NCBI RefSeq assembly: GCF_963678635.1
Contig: NC_087069.1
Span: 41,530,831 to 41,594,830, forward strand
Origin: Symsagittifera roscoffensis
Taxonomy: Eukaryota; Xenacoelomorpha; Acoela; Convolutidae
Direction of reading: 5' to 3'
DNA: 64,000 nucleotides
In this document: positions 1-10,540 of the stretch, piece by piece
How positions within the stretch are numbered: the stretch's first letter is position 1
How the letters are laid out: every line of letters begins with the position of its first letter
Notes under the pieces: model-generated
Seen by the model: only the letters and a program-made list of their open reading frames with translations
Told to the model about the DNA's origin: nothing
Database searches by the model: none
Translations under genes and position numbers: made by a program

Positions 1-290
1 TGCAGTCGAACACAACTTGAATGTAGAATACCGGAAAAGTTACCCAGTGTTGCAAAGAAATTCGAAAGACACTATCTCAGTTCTGCTCAGAAGCCTGCGT
101 CCACTCAGACTCTTGGATCAGCTTTTTAGAAAGGACTCGAAAATTTCAATATTCAAAGTATGAGACTGATTTGTTGAAAATTGTGTTGATTGTTTCATTA
201 ATGGCAATGGTACAGTAAATAGTGAGCGTGTCTGTTTTTCTTTTAATAATTGAATATTTGCTTATAAAAGTCTTGTCAGTATTGTTTTTA
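1..290 (+). repeat. Copy of an unidentified coding-like tail segment
   Basis: Bases 1 to about 290 repeat 3887 to about 4175 almost exactly (offset 3886), and a diverged reverse-complement copy lies at about 35880-36115. A short open frame is visible at the start of each copy (it contains the peptide PSVAKKFERHYLSS) and stops at about base 127. In the other two copies this piece lies downstream of an unknown ORF (3559-3774 and 36278-36502), so it is probably the decayed 3' part or trailer of that ORF. I do not recognise the product. Confidence 0.5.
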
Positions 291-540
291 TTCAAAATCA
301 AAAGTTTTTTTTATGAATAAATTTGTAATTTTCAACATTTGTGCAAAGATTAAGTTTTTTTGCAAAATACAAATTTTGATTTGATTTTTTCAACAAGTTT
401 GCAAAAATTTAATTAAACATATTTACAAGATGCAAAAATTTTTTTGGTTTTTTGAACAAGTGTGCAAAAATTTTCATAGAAAATTTTTTGTTAAATGCAA
501 TTTAGATGAATTCTCCTTGAATTGAACAAAAATTCACTTA
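291..540. repeat. T-rich subterminal repeat tract (copy 1)
   Basis: This is A/T-rich DNA in which short blocks like TTTGCAAAAATTT and AACAAGT recur at irregular spacings of several tens of bases. The same tract appears at 4160-4440, 10541-11430 and, reverse-complemented, at 30600-31110, 34990-35870 and 41540-42236. It always lies beside the acidic ORF or the unknown ORF. It has no coding potential. It is an internal repeat of this Polinton family. Confidence 0.6.
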
Positions 541-1029
541 ATTACACAAATGAAAGGTTAAAAATGGAAAACTTTGGATAGATTTCATTAGTTTTTACTT
601 TCTCGAAAATTACGATTAATTACTTTACTTTCCCGAGAAATCGTATTAACATTGATTCAGCCAATATGAACTTTATTTGTTCACAGCATTATATAATCCG
701 CTTTTCATCTAAAATTAGGGTAAGTTTCATCGTATTGCTTTTTTTTGAGAGAGATTTGTGAAAAAATCCATATTTCTACTTAAAGTTTTGTATCAGTGTC
801 TCAACATGATGCCAAGTAAAAAACAATTTGAGATAAATTTTAAATTCTAAACGTTTTTCCTTTTTATTCAATTAGATCAGAAGCAACAAAAAACAAACCA
901 AAATCTTGAGATTTCTGCAGTTTTTTCCAAAAAATTGCAATTTTTTCCAAAAACTTTGAAATTTTTGCGTTTTCCCCCAAAAATTTGAAAATTTTGCATT
1001 TTTTTCCAAAAATATGATTATTTTTTTGA
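541..1029. other. AT-rich non-coding stretch with a short minisatellite
   Basis: No gene is visible. Between about 905 and 1020 a unit of roughly 25-30 bp built on TTTTTTCCAAAAA followed by ttgaaattttgc is repeated four times imperfectly. The texture is typical of nematode introns and spacers. Confidence 0.4.
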
Positions 1030-1635
1030 AATTTCAGCAGTTTTCAGCATAAATTCAGGTAGATAGAAAGTGAGATTATCCAAAAAAAAAACAGATCGAA
1101 TTACAACAAATCTTATCGTGTTATAAAGTTTTTATGAAAAAATTTCAATTTTTGTGACAAAAAATCCAAGTTTTTACCCAAAAACTCTTACCACTGACTT
1201 ACCATTACCATAAAATTAAATACAAAACCTTAAATTCACAATCAAAAATTAACCAGTAATAATTAACAATTAGATAATGCGCGCCAAAATTTTTGCGAAA
1301 TAACTAGACACTTCCACACAAAAACCAAAAACTTTTCGTTTTTCTTACCAATATCTTACCATCACACTGAAACCTTACCATTGGTGTTTCCTTTCTTAAT
1401 ACATTGTAGACTCTACTCCCTTTCTTAATACATATGGCAAAAATTTTTCTGATACTTACCATCTTACCATCTGAAACCTGCTATAATAAAACATTGGGAA
1501 ACCTATTCCCTATCTTAATACATTGGGAAATCTATAGCCTATATTAATACATAGGGTGCTGACCGGATACCTTATAGCCTATGTTAATACATGGGGTCAG
1601 CACCCCCCGGCTGAATTCATCCAACATATACTACT
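1030..1635 (+). repeat. Polinton terminal inverted repeat, outer end at 1635
   Basis: It aligns with the end sequences at 16495-17096, 20821-21150 (reversed) and 54838-55394. Shared blocks run in order: TCTTATCGTGTT, a run rich in TTACCA, TTAGATAA followed by GCGCGCC, TCTTAATACAT repeated several times, then a hairpin and the terminus ACATATACTACT. Polintons end in ...CT-3' (5'-AG), which fits. Its inner side is to the left. Immediately right of 1635 lies an integrase remnant that is therefore outside this element. The six bases after the end are GATTTA. Confidence 0.75.
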
Positions 1636-1636
1636 G

Positions 1637-2457
1637 ATTTACCTTTAATCTGAACATTTTCTCAGCTCTTTTTTATAGAATTTTCCCAGAATTTCTTCTT
1701 TGTCGAGATCTTTGATGATGTATGTAGAAGGCTTTTTAGTAGATATTAAGTAAATTGTGGTTTTTTGAAATCATTTTTTGAAATTCTCACTCTGTGTCCA
1801 GTTTTGAATTTTAGTTTGTGATACTTTTTTAGAGATATATTGTACAGAAATGAGAGAAAATCAGTATTCATGACATCTCGAGGTGATTTTCTAATAGATC
1901 TATTGACGTGACAATTCATTGTAGACACAAATTGCTGCAACTTGTGAATGAATTTTTCACCATGATCTTCTATATAGCGGTAAATTATGTGTTCTAATGA
2001 TTGAATGGCTCTCTCTGCAAATGCAGCTCTTGTTTCACTCATTGTCGAATAAACTTCGATGTTTCTTCCTCGCAAAATTTTTTGAAATCTCCCGCATATT
2101 CTGTTCCTTTATCAATGCAAAGTTTTTCAGAGTGTTTTTTTGAGAAATCATTTTTTGAAAACTTGCAGAGTGTCTTTTGCGCATTTAGTTTTGCAAATGT
2201 CAAGTCCATACACCAAATTTCATTGATGTGTTTTGAAAAAGCTTGAAGCTTTCGGAAACATCTGATTGGGGGACTAAATTTTGTATACGATGTCTTGGTT
2301 TGTAAAAATTGTTCTACTTTATTTTTTGACAATCCGGTTGCTCTACTCAAGTTTCGCACAGAACCCTACGCAGCTCTATCCCTAGAATACAATTTGTTCA
2401 GACTTACTTTTTTGGATTTTGAAAGGAATCCCTGTTCTTCTGTCTTTCGCTTTGGGA
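1637..2457 (-). pseudogene. Retrovirus-like (DDE) Polinton integrase, broken
   Basis: This integrase would insert the element into host DNA. The minus strand shows a basic N-terminal part, then WCMDLTF (first catalytic Asp), IDKGTEYAG (second Asp), AFAERAIQS (catalytic Glu) and a C-terminal part with KTGHRVRIS and YIIKDLDKEE. Compared with the copy at 46115-47052 about 100 nt are missing between the first and second Asp regions, which removes part of the catalytic core. The reading frame changes at about 2075-2100 and 2360, and the expected start ATG reads ATC. The upstream small ORF (2449-2795) overlaps its start. The 3' end is cut just before the TIR at 1635. Confidence 0.85.
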
Positions 2458-2795
2458 TTCTTGTTGATAACAAGCTTAGGTGGAATTTGATTTACTTCCA
2501 AAAAGGTAAAGTAAATATCGGGAAAGTTGGTATTTTTTCGCTTTAGTGCACACACAAAGTCTACAATTGGTTCAATTGTGTCTCGATTATCTAAAAGGAT
2601 ATTTTCTGACTGACTTAGTCTAAATCTAGAAGAATTCAAAACTAAATCAATAAGGTGCTTACTGTTACTCGTTTTCAACTTTTCATTTACAGCACTGTAA
2701 ATAGAATCAAAATATTTTTCTTGCTTTTGTTCCAATTTTGGTTTTTTGGAAGTGTACTTTGTGATTGAGTGAAGATTTAGAACAAGCTGATCCAT
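2449..2795 (-). CDS. Small conserved Polinton ORF upstream of integrase, unknown function
   Basis: This ORF opens with ATG at 2795 and runs on into the integrase start region. The same ORF sits between ATPase and integrase in the copies at 39896-40256 and 45751-46114, where it is interrupted. It has a Lys/Glu-rich stretch (KPKLEQKQEK) and a conserved segment with IVDFVCALKRKNT. I do not recognise a domain. It could be a separate small protein or an N-terminal extension of the integrase, since here the frame stays open through the junction to 2382. This is the most intact of the three copies. Confidence 0.45.
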
Positions 2796-2878
2796 ACTAT
2801 ATCAATCATTTAATGACAAAAGGAGTGATAACAGATATTAATTGTAAGCCTTTCGGTGAACTCAAAATAGTTCTCCTT

Positions 2879-3493
2879 TTATGCAGTGAAATTCTTCTTC
2901 GTGTGAGTTCTGATATTTCTCTTCAATATTTTTCAATGCTTACTTTTCGGAGATTCTTGGGCTCGCCTCGTAGCAAGTTTATCAGTCATTCGCTGAGGAA
3001 TCTGGAATTGAATGAAGTTTTTTGGACAATGGAGGATGAATTGTTTTTGAAATTTTTTGGGAAAATGTTCGAAATATTGGGAGTTAAGAGACGTATTGTA
3101 TGCTTGTCTCTCCCTACTGGAAGATAAAATTTTGATAGAATTGAAGCGCTTTTTGAGCAATATCTTAGCAATTGAACTGTTTTTGGAGTTAACTCAATGA
3201 GTAAATGACCATAAGGAGTAAATGTTGCATCTTGATACCACCCTTTCAATTGTGATCCTAGACTTAGTTATTGACTTAATTTTTTGACTTGTAAAACATC
3301 TCTCGATGACTTAAGCAAGACTATATGTGTATTTTGTAACTCAACATCTGTTCTCAATTTGCTTTGATGAAACAAGTTAGGCTTAATATACATTGTAATC
3401 AGTCCCTTGTGTCTTCCAGCAGAAGCAGTTTTTATAAACTGCTTGGAACTTGAAATTTCTTCACAAGAGTCATCAAATATTAACACGTATTTC
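2879..3493 (-). pseudogene. Polinton packaging ATPase (FtsK/HerA type), C-terminal two thirds
   Basis: The minus strand carries VLIFDDSCEE (Walker B: hydrophobic run then Asp-Asp), followed by ASAGRHKG and the HQSKLRTDVELQNTHIVLLK block that Polinton ATPases keep after Walker B. A conserved C-terminal part has LTPNISNIFPK. The Walker A region is absent: homology stops near 3493, where sequence belonging to the unknown ORF block begins, so the N-terminus was lost by deletion or rearrangement. Frameshifts occur near 3260 and 3000. The family pumps viral or transposon DNA into capsids. Order ATPase, small ORF, integrase matches the plus-strand copies at 38681-40665 and 44539-47052. Confidence 0.8.
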
Positions 3494-3544
3494 AGGAAGA
3501 TAAAAGTAGATAAATATCTTATTCAAGGTAGATAAAAATCCATT

Positions 3545-4160
3545 TCAACAAGTAATCGGTGATGGCATCTGCTATGTGTCAAGCATATTCCACTTTTTAT
3601 TCGGACTACAATGCAGAATCTCTTTTCATCTCTGTCTCAGGAAACTCTTATGAAAAATTCTTTGTCACTCAAGACTACTGTGTATCTAACCATTCATCAT
3701 TCTGCCCGTTTGAAAATTGCAAATTTCACGTAGTATTAATCGGATCCTTGCTCGATCGATTTTGCAAAGATTAGATAAATATCATTTCACTTAACAAAAT
3801 GTTGACTGTATATATACTTTATACAAATACAGAGTTTATTCCAATATTATTTAATCAAGAGATGAAGATTTCAATCAATTGAATCGTGCAGTCGAACACA
3901 ACTTGAATGTAGAATACCGGAAAAGTTACCCAGTGTTGCAAAGAAATTCGAAAGACACTATCTCAGTTCTGCTCAGAAGCTTGCGTCCACTCAGACTCTT
4001 GGATCAGCTTTTTAGAAAGGACTCGAAAATTTCAATATTCAAAGTATGAGACTGATTCCTTGAAAAATGTGTTGATTGTTTCATTAATGGCAATGGTACA
4101 GTAAATAGTGCGCGTGTCTGTTTTTTTTTTTAATAATTGAATATTTGCTTATAAATGTCT
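3545..4160 (+). pseudogene. Unidentified ORF and its 3' part
   Basis: An open frame of 71 codons (3559-3774) includes QAYSTFYSDYN and QDYCVSNHSSFC. The piece at 3887-4012 (PSVAKKFERHYLSS) follows about 110 bp later. A homologous 74-codon ORF lies on the minus strand at 36278-36502 and a fragment at 42237-42340. In all cases it sits between the T-rich tract and the ATPase or unknown-ORF side of the element, so it is part of the element and not host DNA. No domain is recognisable. Alternate frames differ little in plausibility, so the true frame is uncertain. Confidence 0.35.
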
Positions 4161-4440
4161 TGTCAGCAAATGTTTGCAAAAATTGTGATAGTTTTTTTGT
4201 CATATGTGAAAAAAATGTGAAATTTTCCACAAGATGTTAAAATTGGTTTAATTTTTTTATCACCTTTGAACAAAACTTTGTAAAAATTTTCACCAATTGC
4301 ATAATCAGTTTGATTTTCACAAATTTTTCCAACAAATTTTTTAAAAAACTTTACATTTGCAATCTTTTAACAAAGTTTTCTATGACTTTATCTCCTAATT
4401 CCTATCTCTTAAAAAAATTATTACTAGATGCAGAGAAATT
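4160..4440. repeat. T-rich subterminal repeat tract (copy 2, shortened)
   Basis: It matches 11130-11430 almost base for base, with the rest of the longer tract (10541-11130) missing. It is non-coding. Confidence 0.6.
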
Positions 4441-4469
4441 AAATTACAAAAGCCCAGACAACAAACAAA

Positions 4470-4866
4470 TTATTTACAAATCAAAGAGCTGTCGAGCAGT
4501 TGAAAAAATTTGCAAGTTCTCAATGGAGCGCAAAGTGGCCTTGCCTTCGTCACTGGTGGTTCGCTGATTGGAGTTCTTTGCTCAGAGAACCCCTCATCCT
4601 CTGGATGGTAATTGGTTTGTCCACAGATCCCTCTTCCCAAGGAAAGAGGCAATCGTCGATGGTTGAGCCCCAAATCTAGAGTCAGGAGTTTCGGGGTAGT
4701 TCATTCCCACATGTTCACCCACTTCCTCCATCTTTTGCATTTCTCCAAGTTGGTTCTCTGTCATGGGTACTTGCCTTAAAGGATGTTCGTTGAAATCCCC
4801 GCGCATCACCTCCACCATGTGCCAGACATGAATTGGGATGTCCATTGGTGCCAGAAAACTCCACAA
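4470..4866 (-). pseudogene. Conserved acidic/proline-rich ORF of unknown function (copy 1)
   Basis: Two overlapping minus-strand frames together carry a protein conserved in five places (also 11427-11823, 30152-30575, 34541-34925, 40668-40990). Recognisable segments are VPMTENQLGE, EHVGMNYPETPDSR, a short basic stretch (SLGRGICG in some copies) and an acidic Pro-rich tail (EDEGFSEQRTPISEPP), ending LRTCK...LDSS. Different copies stay open in different frames, so all are probably frameshifted. It is divergent from PolB, with the TGACGTCA-bearing spacer between them. No family is recognised. The acidic tail would fit a protein-interaction or regulatory role, which is a guess. Confidence 0.5.
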
Positions 4867-4869
4867 ACT

Positions 4870-6482
4870 GATTCTCGCACTTGGATTTGTACTAAATCAA
4901 CCAAAAATTCTACCGATACCATAGTTTGTTGTTTTGCACTGAGAAGATCATTGTGAGCAATAAGTTGCGAGGGAAGTTGAAAAAGTAAATGACTCAGATT
5001 AAAAACAAGAATTACAGTTGCGAGAGAAGTAGTTGTCGGTGGTTAAGTTGAAATTAAATGATTTAGAGCTGAGAGAGGAGGTAGTTGATGGTAGTTATGT
5101 TGAAAATAAAATGATTTTAGGTAAAGAGAGAGGGGTACCATCAGTTCAAATATGTGGATTTAACTAATCAGAATGGTTTTTCTTTATTCGGATTGTGGTC
5201 GTGTCCAATCAGATTTAAGTTTCGTTTTATGGAATTCTTATAGAAAAGTCGTGTCCAAACGGAAACAAAGCTCCATTTTACACATTGTCGTTTCCAATCA
5301 CGAAAATTTTCATTTTGGTTCTAGTTTTCCTTGTTATCCAATTAACAAAAGTTTACCTTTTAAGAACCTAAATCTTCCAAATAAGTAAAATTATACAGAA
5401 AAGCAATTGCAAAAATAAATGACCAAAAGTTGTTTGCTGTCATAATAAGAAATATTGCCGATATAAGTAACAAAAGAAGAAAAATTAATAAAAGTAGCAT
5501 CTCTGCAAGTCCGCTTATCAGGTCAATTAAATTTTGTGTATATAAGCGATGAGAACTTGCTGATTTTTGAGTAGATAGTCGAGTTCTTTTATTTTGATGT
5601 AGATTTGAGAAGATAACTCAAGCTTGTTGAATTTTTAAAAGCAAATCTCTGGAAATCTGATTCCAAACTTGATCATGCAAGATTTTGAGTTTTGGAAGCA
5701 TTTAAAAAAATGGAGGAATAAAGAAATTTGCTGGAGAATTTTTACAAATTTGGGAGTTGGGTAGTGAATAAATGAAGTCTTTGAAATATTTTCGTGCGAC
5801 TTTTTTATTAATTTCAAATTTTCTAAAATATATGAAATTTCTTCTCTAGTCAGGTGCAACTCAGCAGTAAAGTTATAGCTTTGTTACGCAATATGTGGAT
5901 CAAAAATAAATTTTTCGATTGAGTAAGTTTGCCGAAAGAGACTTTTACTTACTCGGAGAATTTCGGAGAAAGTTGTGAAAAAAGTAAGAATCTACATCTA
6001 TTTCATCAAAAAGGAAATCAATTGGAATTTTTTTTTTCGAGTAACTCAAGGAAGTTCAAATATTTTTGAAATTACATTTTTCAAAAATGATTCTTTTTCA
6101 AACAAATTTATGTCTAAAAACTGCTCAGTTCCGATTTGTTGAAAATTTTTCTGGAAAGTTCTAGAACTTTCAAATAAATGACGTAACTGATGACGTTATT
6201 ACCATTAAAGGAAATTTTCGCAGGCGGTGACGTCACTACTATTCAAAAAATGACGTCATTACCATAAAAGAATAATTGCGTAGGCGATGATGTCATTGTT
6301 AGTGTAAATGTGCTTATTTTTCTGGAATAAATCAATCATTTTGTTAGCCAATCAGAAACAGTCAATTGAATTTTACTTCAAGTTTTACATTTCGTTACGT
6401 TACTAGTAGGTTCTTTATTCAATTGGTACTTTTAAATTTTTAATTTTGGAGCTTTTCTAAAATCCCAAATTTTTTTTAGATA
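4870..6482. other. Divergent spacer between acidic ORF and PolB (copy A)
   Basis: About 1.6 kb without a gene. It is homologous to 11824-13445, and reverse-complemented to 28475-30090 and 32858-34500. It contains a TATA-like TATATAAG at 5539-5546, the TGACGTCA cluster, and a T-rich tract ending TTTTTTTTAG just before the PolB ATG. Short ORFs here (5173-5388, 5635-5859) recur in only some copies and look fortuitous. Confidence 0.5.
6178..6300. promoter_or_regulatory. Cluster of TGACGTCA-type palindromes
   Basis: Two exact TGACGTCA octamers (6228-6235 and 6251-6258) lie with TGACGTAA, TGACGTTA and TGATGTCA variants in 120 bp. TGACGTCA is the known binding site of CREB/ATF-type bZIP factors. 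Equivalent clusters occur in all five PolB upstream regions. Their use as enhancer or promoter sites is inferred. Confidence 0.5.
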
Positions 6483-9400
6483 ATGCCTGCTCTTAACGGA
6501 AATGAGAAAGTCAAGTGTGAAGATTGTGGTATTATGTACAACCGCCAAAACGCAGCCCGACATCAAAAAAGATGTGATTAAGGAGTTATTTTTTGTCCTG
6601 ATTGTAAGTATTCCACTTACAATCAACAAGACATGAACTATCTTATGGCCAAGAAGCTTGCACCTTCAAGTTCGAAGCAGTCGACAGTTTGTTCTTCTTG
6701 TGAGCAAGAGTTCACAGGTTACTACTCTATCCAACAACATCGGAGGTAGAACATGGAGCAAAACAACGGCAACCTAGTGATAATGTAGTGGACTTGAACA
6801 AGATTGTGGAGGAAGAAGGGGAAGATGGTGAAAAACTAAAGGAGGAATTATATGCTTGTCAACACTTTCACGGAGATGGAAAATGGGAGACATAAGGTTT
6901 TTAACTTTCAAATGTCAAAGTTGGATACCAAGATTATCAACGAAAATCTTGAAAAAGTCTTCAACAAGTTAGATTCCGCTGCAAAAAGCAATATTGCTCT
7001 TGGATTTTTTCTCCGTAATGTTAAAACGGGATAATATCGGGATTACTACGCACACGAAAAAGAAATAAGTTTTGTTCGAAAAATCGCATTTACTGTGTAC
7101 GAAAACGGATTTGATTACAATCCAGGGAAAAGTTGAAAAGTTTGATATCGTGGAGCAATGCACTCCCAGTGCATTGTTTGATATTGTGGAGCAAAGAACG
7201 TCAGAACACAAAGTGAAGGTTCAAGTTGATCACAAATATCACTATTTTCGCTGCACTACTAAAAACATCCCAATGGGATGTCCAGACTCTGTCTTGGCTG
7301 AACCCCTTTTTTACGACATAACCAAGTAAATAAACAACCATACAAAGATCATCTTTGCCTTTTCCGTGCGTTAACAATGTATTTGCATGGTCATAATACT
7401 CGACGTTTATACATATCAGCTGTTCACAGAATTTATATCAAATCTGGATACGATCCGAAGAACTTTCATGGAGTGTCAATTGATGATTTACCTCTTGTAG
7501 AGGGAATAGTTGAACAAAACATATTCTTTGAAGATTTTTACTTTCAAGAGGGAAAATATCTTGGAGAATTAGTGAGGCGAAGTCGACGTTTTGGAATATT
7601 TGAAAAAACCTTGTAATTGCTGAGATTCACTAATCATATCATTCATACGATTAATATTGATTCTTCAAGGGATCAGACAACTTCAACAGACATCTTCTAA
7701 CGTGTAAACATGTTTTTCCCAAAAACGCGCAAACTACGGGAAACAATATTCGAAAAATTGGATGGATTCAACATTCCCTACACTGGAGATCAGAAACTAT
7801 TTAGTAATGTAGAAGTTTTTGACTTCGAATCCAAAATTATTTGTGTTCCAACAGAAGAATTGAGAGCAACCGAAACCACTACTTGGGTTGGAAAGCATGT
7901 CCCTATTTTGGTCTCAATATCTTCAAATATTCAAGATGATCCAATTTTCTTGTGTGAAAAAGATCCAGAACTCTAATAATTGCTTTTGTTTCCAGCTTGG
8001 AACTTCTGGCAGAAAGAAGCAAATTACAAATGAGAACGAAGTTTCAAGAAATCAAAATCACTGTCAATGATCGAGTCAAAAAGGTTTTTGACAAACTCAA
8101 CGCTAGATTTTTAACTAAAAGACTAGAAGTCTTCGATTATGAAGATGAATTTGTTTAGGATGGCGAGGAAGATGATATGTCGACGCAATTTTTAAATTTT
8201 AAAAAAAATCAGCCGATCGACTCGAAACAACATTTAGAGCGTTATGTTAGTACTTTACCGGTGTTCGGCTTCAATAGCGGTAGATACGATCTGAACCTTA
8301 TCAAATATTATTTGATCCCGTACCTTATGTGAGAGAAAGAAATTGAACCAACAGTCCTTAAAACAGCAAATGATTTCATATCATTCAAATTTGGAGACGT
8401 ACAGGTTCTAGACATAATGAAATTTCATGGAGGAGCAACAACAACGGATTCGTTCCTGAAAGCCTACAAAGCAAGTTAAACTAAATGTTTTTTCCCGTAC
8501 GATCAGTTTGAAAGTCCAGACAAGCTTGATTGTACATAATTACCTCCATATGAAGCCTTTTTCAGCAAACTGAGAAATCACAACCCTCTCGAGAAAGATT
8601 TCAATGATTATCAAAAACTGGTTGATGGAAGACTTATTAGGACTAAGTTACGTATTCAATTAGTTCCACCAACAGGTTTTGAAAATTACTCTTATTTAAA
8701 AAGCATCTGGGAACAACACAGCATGATTAGTTTCAAAGACTTCTTACAATGGTATAACAACAAAGATGTTGTTCCTACTCTTGAAGCTATGCAAAAAGTG
8801 ATAGAGATTTACCATGATAAGGGAATTGACATGCTGAAAATGGGATCTGCTTACACAAATCCACAAATCACAAATTCTACTCAATTTATGTGAGAAAATT
8901 AGAGAAGACATGACTGGGGGCCCATCAATAGTTTTTACACGAAAAACTTATTTCGATCAAACTTAAATTCGTAGCTTGTTAAATGTTTGTAAGACAATTG
9001 TTGGAATTGACGCTAGCCAATTATATCAACTCTTGATGTGCAAAAAGATGCCAACCGGACTTTACACAAGATAGGAGTATGACTCTGAAAATGGTCAATT
9101 TAAAGCTAGACAAAACAGGACAAGAAATTTCGAGAATATGGGAATGTCCTTCTATCAGGAGTTGCGACCAGAGTGTAAAATTAGAGTTTTTACACAAATT
9201 GAAAGCAGAAGAAAATTGACTGTTTCCATGTTGATGGCTACTGCAATCACTGTAAAACAGTAATTGAAGCTATGGGTTGCTACTATCTTTTCTGCTCATG
9301 CCAAGAAACCCGTCCATTGTTGTCAGAACAAGATACTGAAAGGCGAAATCAGAAGCGAGAAATGGATGAGTTGAGACGATAGTACATAAAGAAAAAAGGT

Positions 9401-10473
9401 TACAACATTCAGGAAATGTGGGAGTGTGAGTTTTGGGAGCACTTTAAAACAGATTCTTCAGTAGAGAATCATTTCAAGACAAATTTTCCTTATAAAAGTC
9501 CTCTGTCTACTGATTCTTTACTTAAAACAAAAACGAATGGATCTCTTTTTGGCTGTGTGCAATGCAATTTAATAGTTCCCGACGAGTTGAAGCCCACAAT
9601 TTCAAGTTTTCCTCCAACTTTCAAAAATATTGACGTCTGCTGTAACGTTATTGGAGAATACATGAAAAAGCTTTCCCAAGAAAACGATTTGTTGAAAAAC
9701 CCACAACGAATGTTGATTTCCAGTTTTAAATTACAAATTGGTACAATCATCACACCTCTTCTTAACTTCTATCTAAGTCATGAACTTCAATGTACCAAAA
9801 TTTATCGGTTTGTTGAGTAACACCTAGGAAATGTTTCAACAAGTTTGTTCAATCTGTTGTTGATGCTCGACGAGAAGGAGACGAGAATCCACAGTCTGGA
9901 GGTGTTGCTGGGACCATGAAGCTTGTAGGTAACAGTTCATACGGTTATCAATTTAGAGACAAATCCAGACAAACAATAAACAAATATCTCGGCGATGAAA
10001 AGAAACACAAAACGATAAATGAGAAGTTTTTCAAGCAACTGGATGTTGTGAAAAAAAATTATTTGAAGTAGGACTAGTGAAATCACTATTTGAACATAGA
10101 GAACCATTTATTGTAGGTTTTTTCACTCTTCATTACGCCAAACTAAGAATGTTAGATTTATACTACATATTCTTCCACAAGTATTGCGAAGAGAACAAAT
10201 TCGAATAAATTGGAGGAAATGGAGATGGATAGGGACTCTTTGTACCTAGCATTAGCAGAAGAGAACTTGAAAAATTGTATTTTACCTGAGAAGAAAGCTA
10301 AATACAGACGAGTTCCTCACGAAGCTGTAAATTTGAAATCGACCAATCGCGGATACAAAACCTCCAACGATTTAGTCGGAACATATAACCAAACTAAAAA
10401 AGGACTCCGTTTTTTTTGCACGAAAAGGGAAGTACTTGATGATGGATTACATACTAAGCCATGGAATTTGTAA
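6483..10473 (+). pseudogene. Polinton protein-primed family-B DNA polymerase, copy A, broken
   Basis: It starts at ATG 6483 after a splice-acceptor-like TTTTTTTTAG. Order of features: Cys/His fingers (CEDCGIMYNRQNAARHQKRC; CSSCEQEF), a conserved N-terminal region (YDPKNFHGVSIDDLP), exonuclease motif I (VFDFES, near 7830), exonuclease motif II (FGFNSGRYDLNLI, near 8265), motif A (GIDASQLY, 9005-9030), motif B (GNSSYG, 9928-9945) and motif C as MDRDS (10222-10239; the family has DTDS, so the first catalytic pair is altered). At least ten frameshifts or stops break it. About 290 nt are missing near the C-terminus compared with copy B, so the CLCSKTYCC segment is absent. It would replicate the element. 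Confidence 0.88.
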
Positions 10474-10540
10474 AATTAACCTATAAACTGTAGTAAAATT
10501 TCATACCATGCAATGATTTATATGTTATTTAACTTTTCAA

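Noticed and set aside
1-127. Resemblance of PSVAKKFERHYLSS to the hAT transposase dimerisation end
   Set aside because: The match is limited to a few positions and the segment consistently belongs to the Polinton block.
3540-3774. GDGICYV near 3550 as an OTU-type protease start
   Set aside because: Only a few residues fit; the second copy at 36278-36502 does not keep the pattern in the same frame, and no His motif follows.
7970-8010. Possible intron in PolB copy A (TTTTGTTTCCAG acceptor-like)
   Set aside because: A one-base frame change across the same bases restores a continuous polymerase alignment without removing any sequence.
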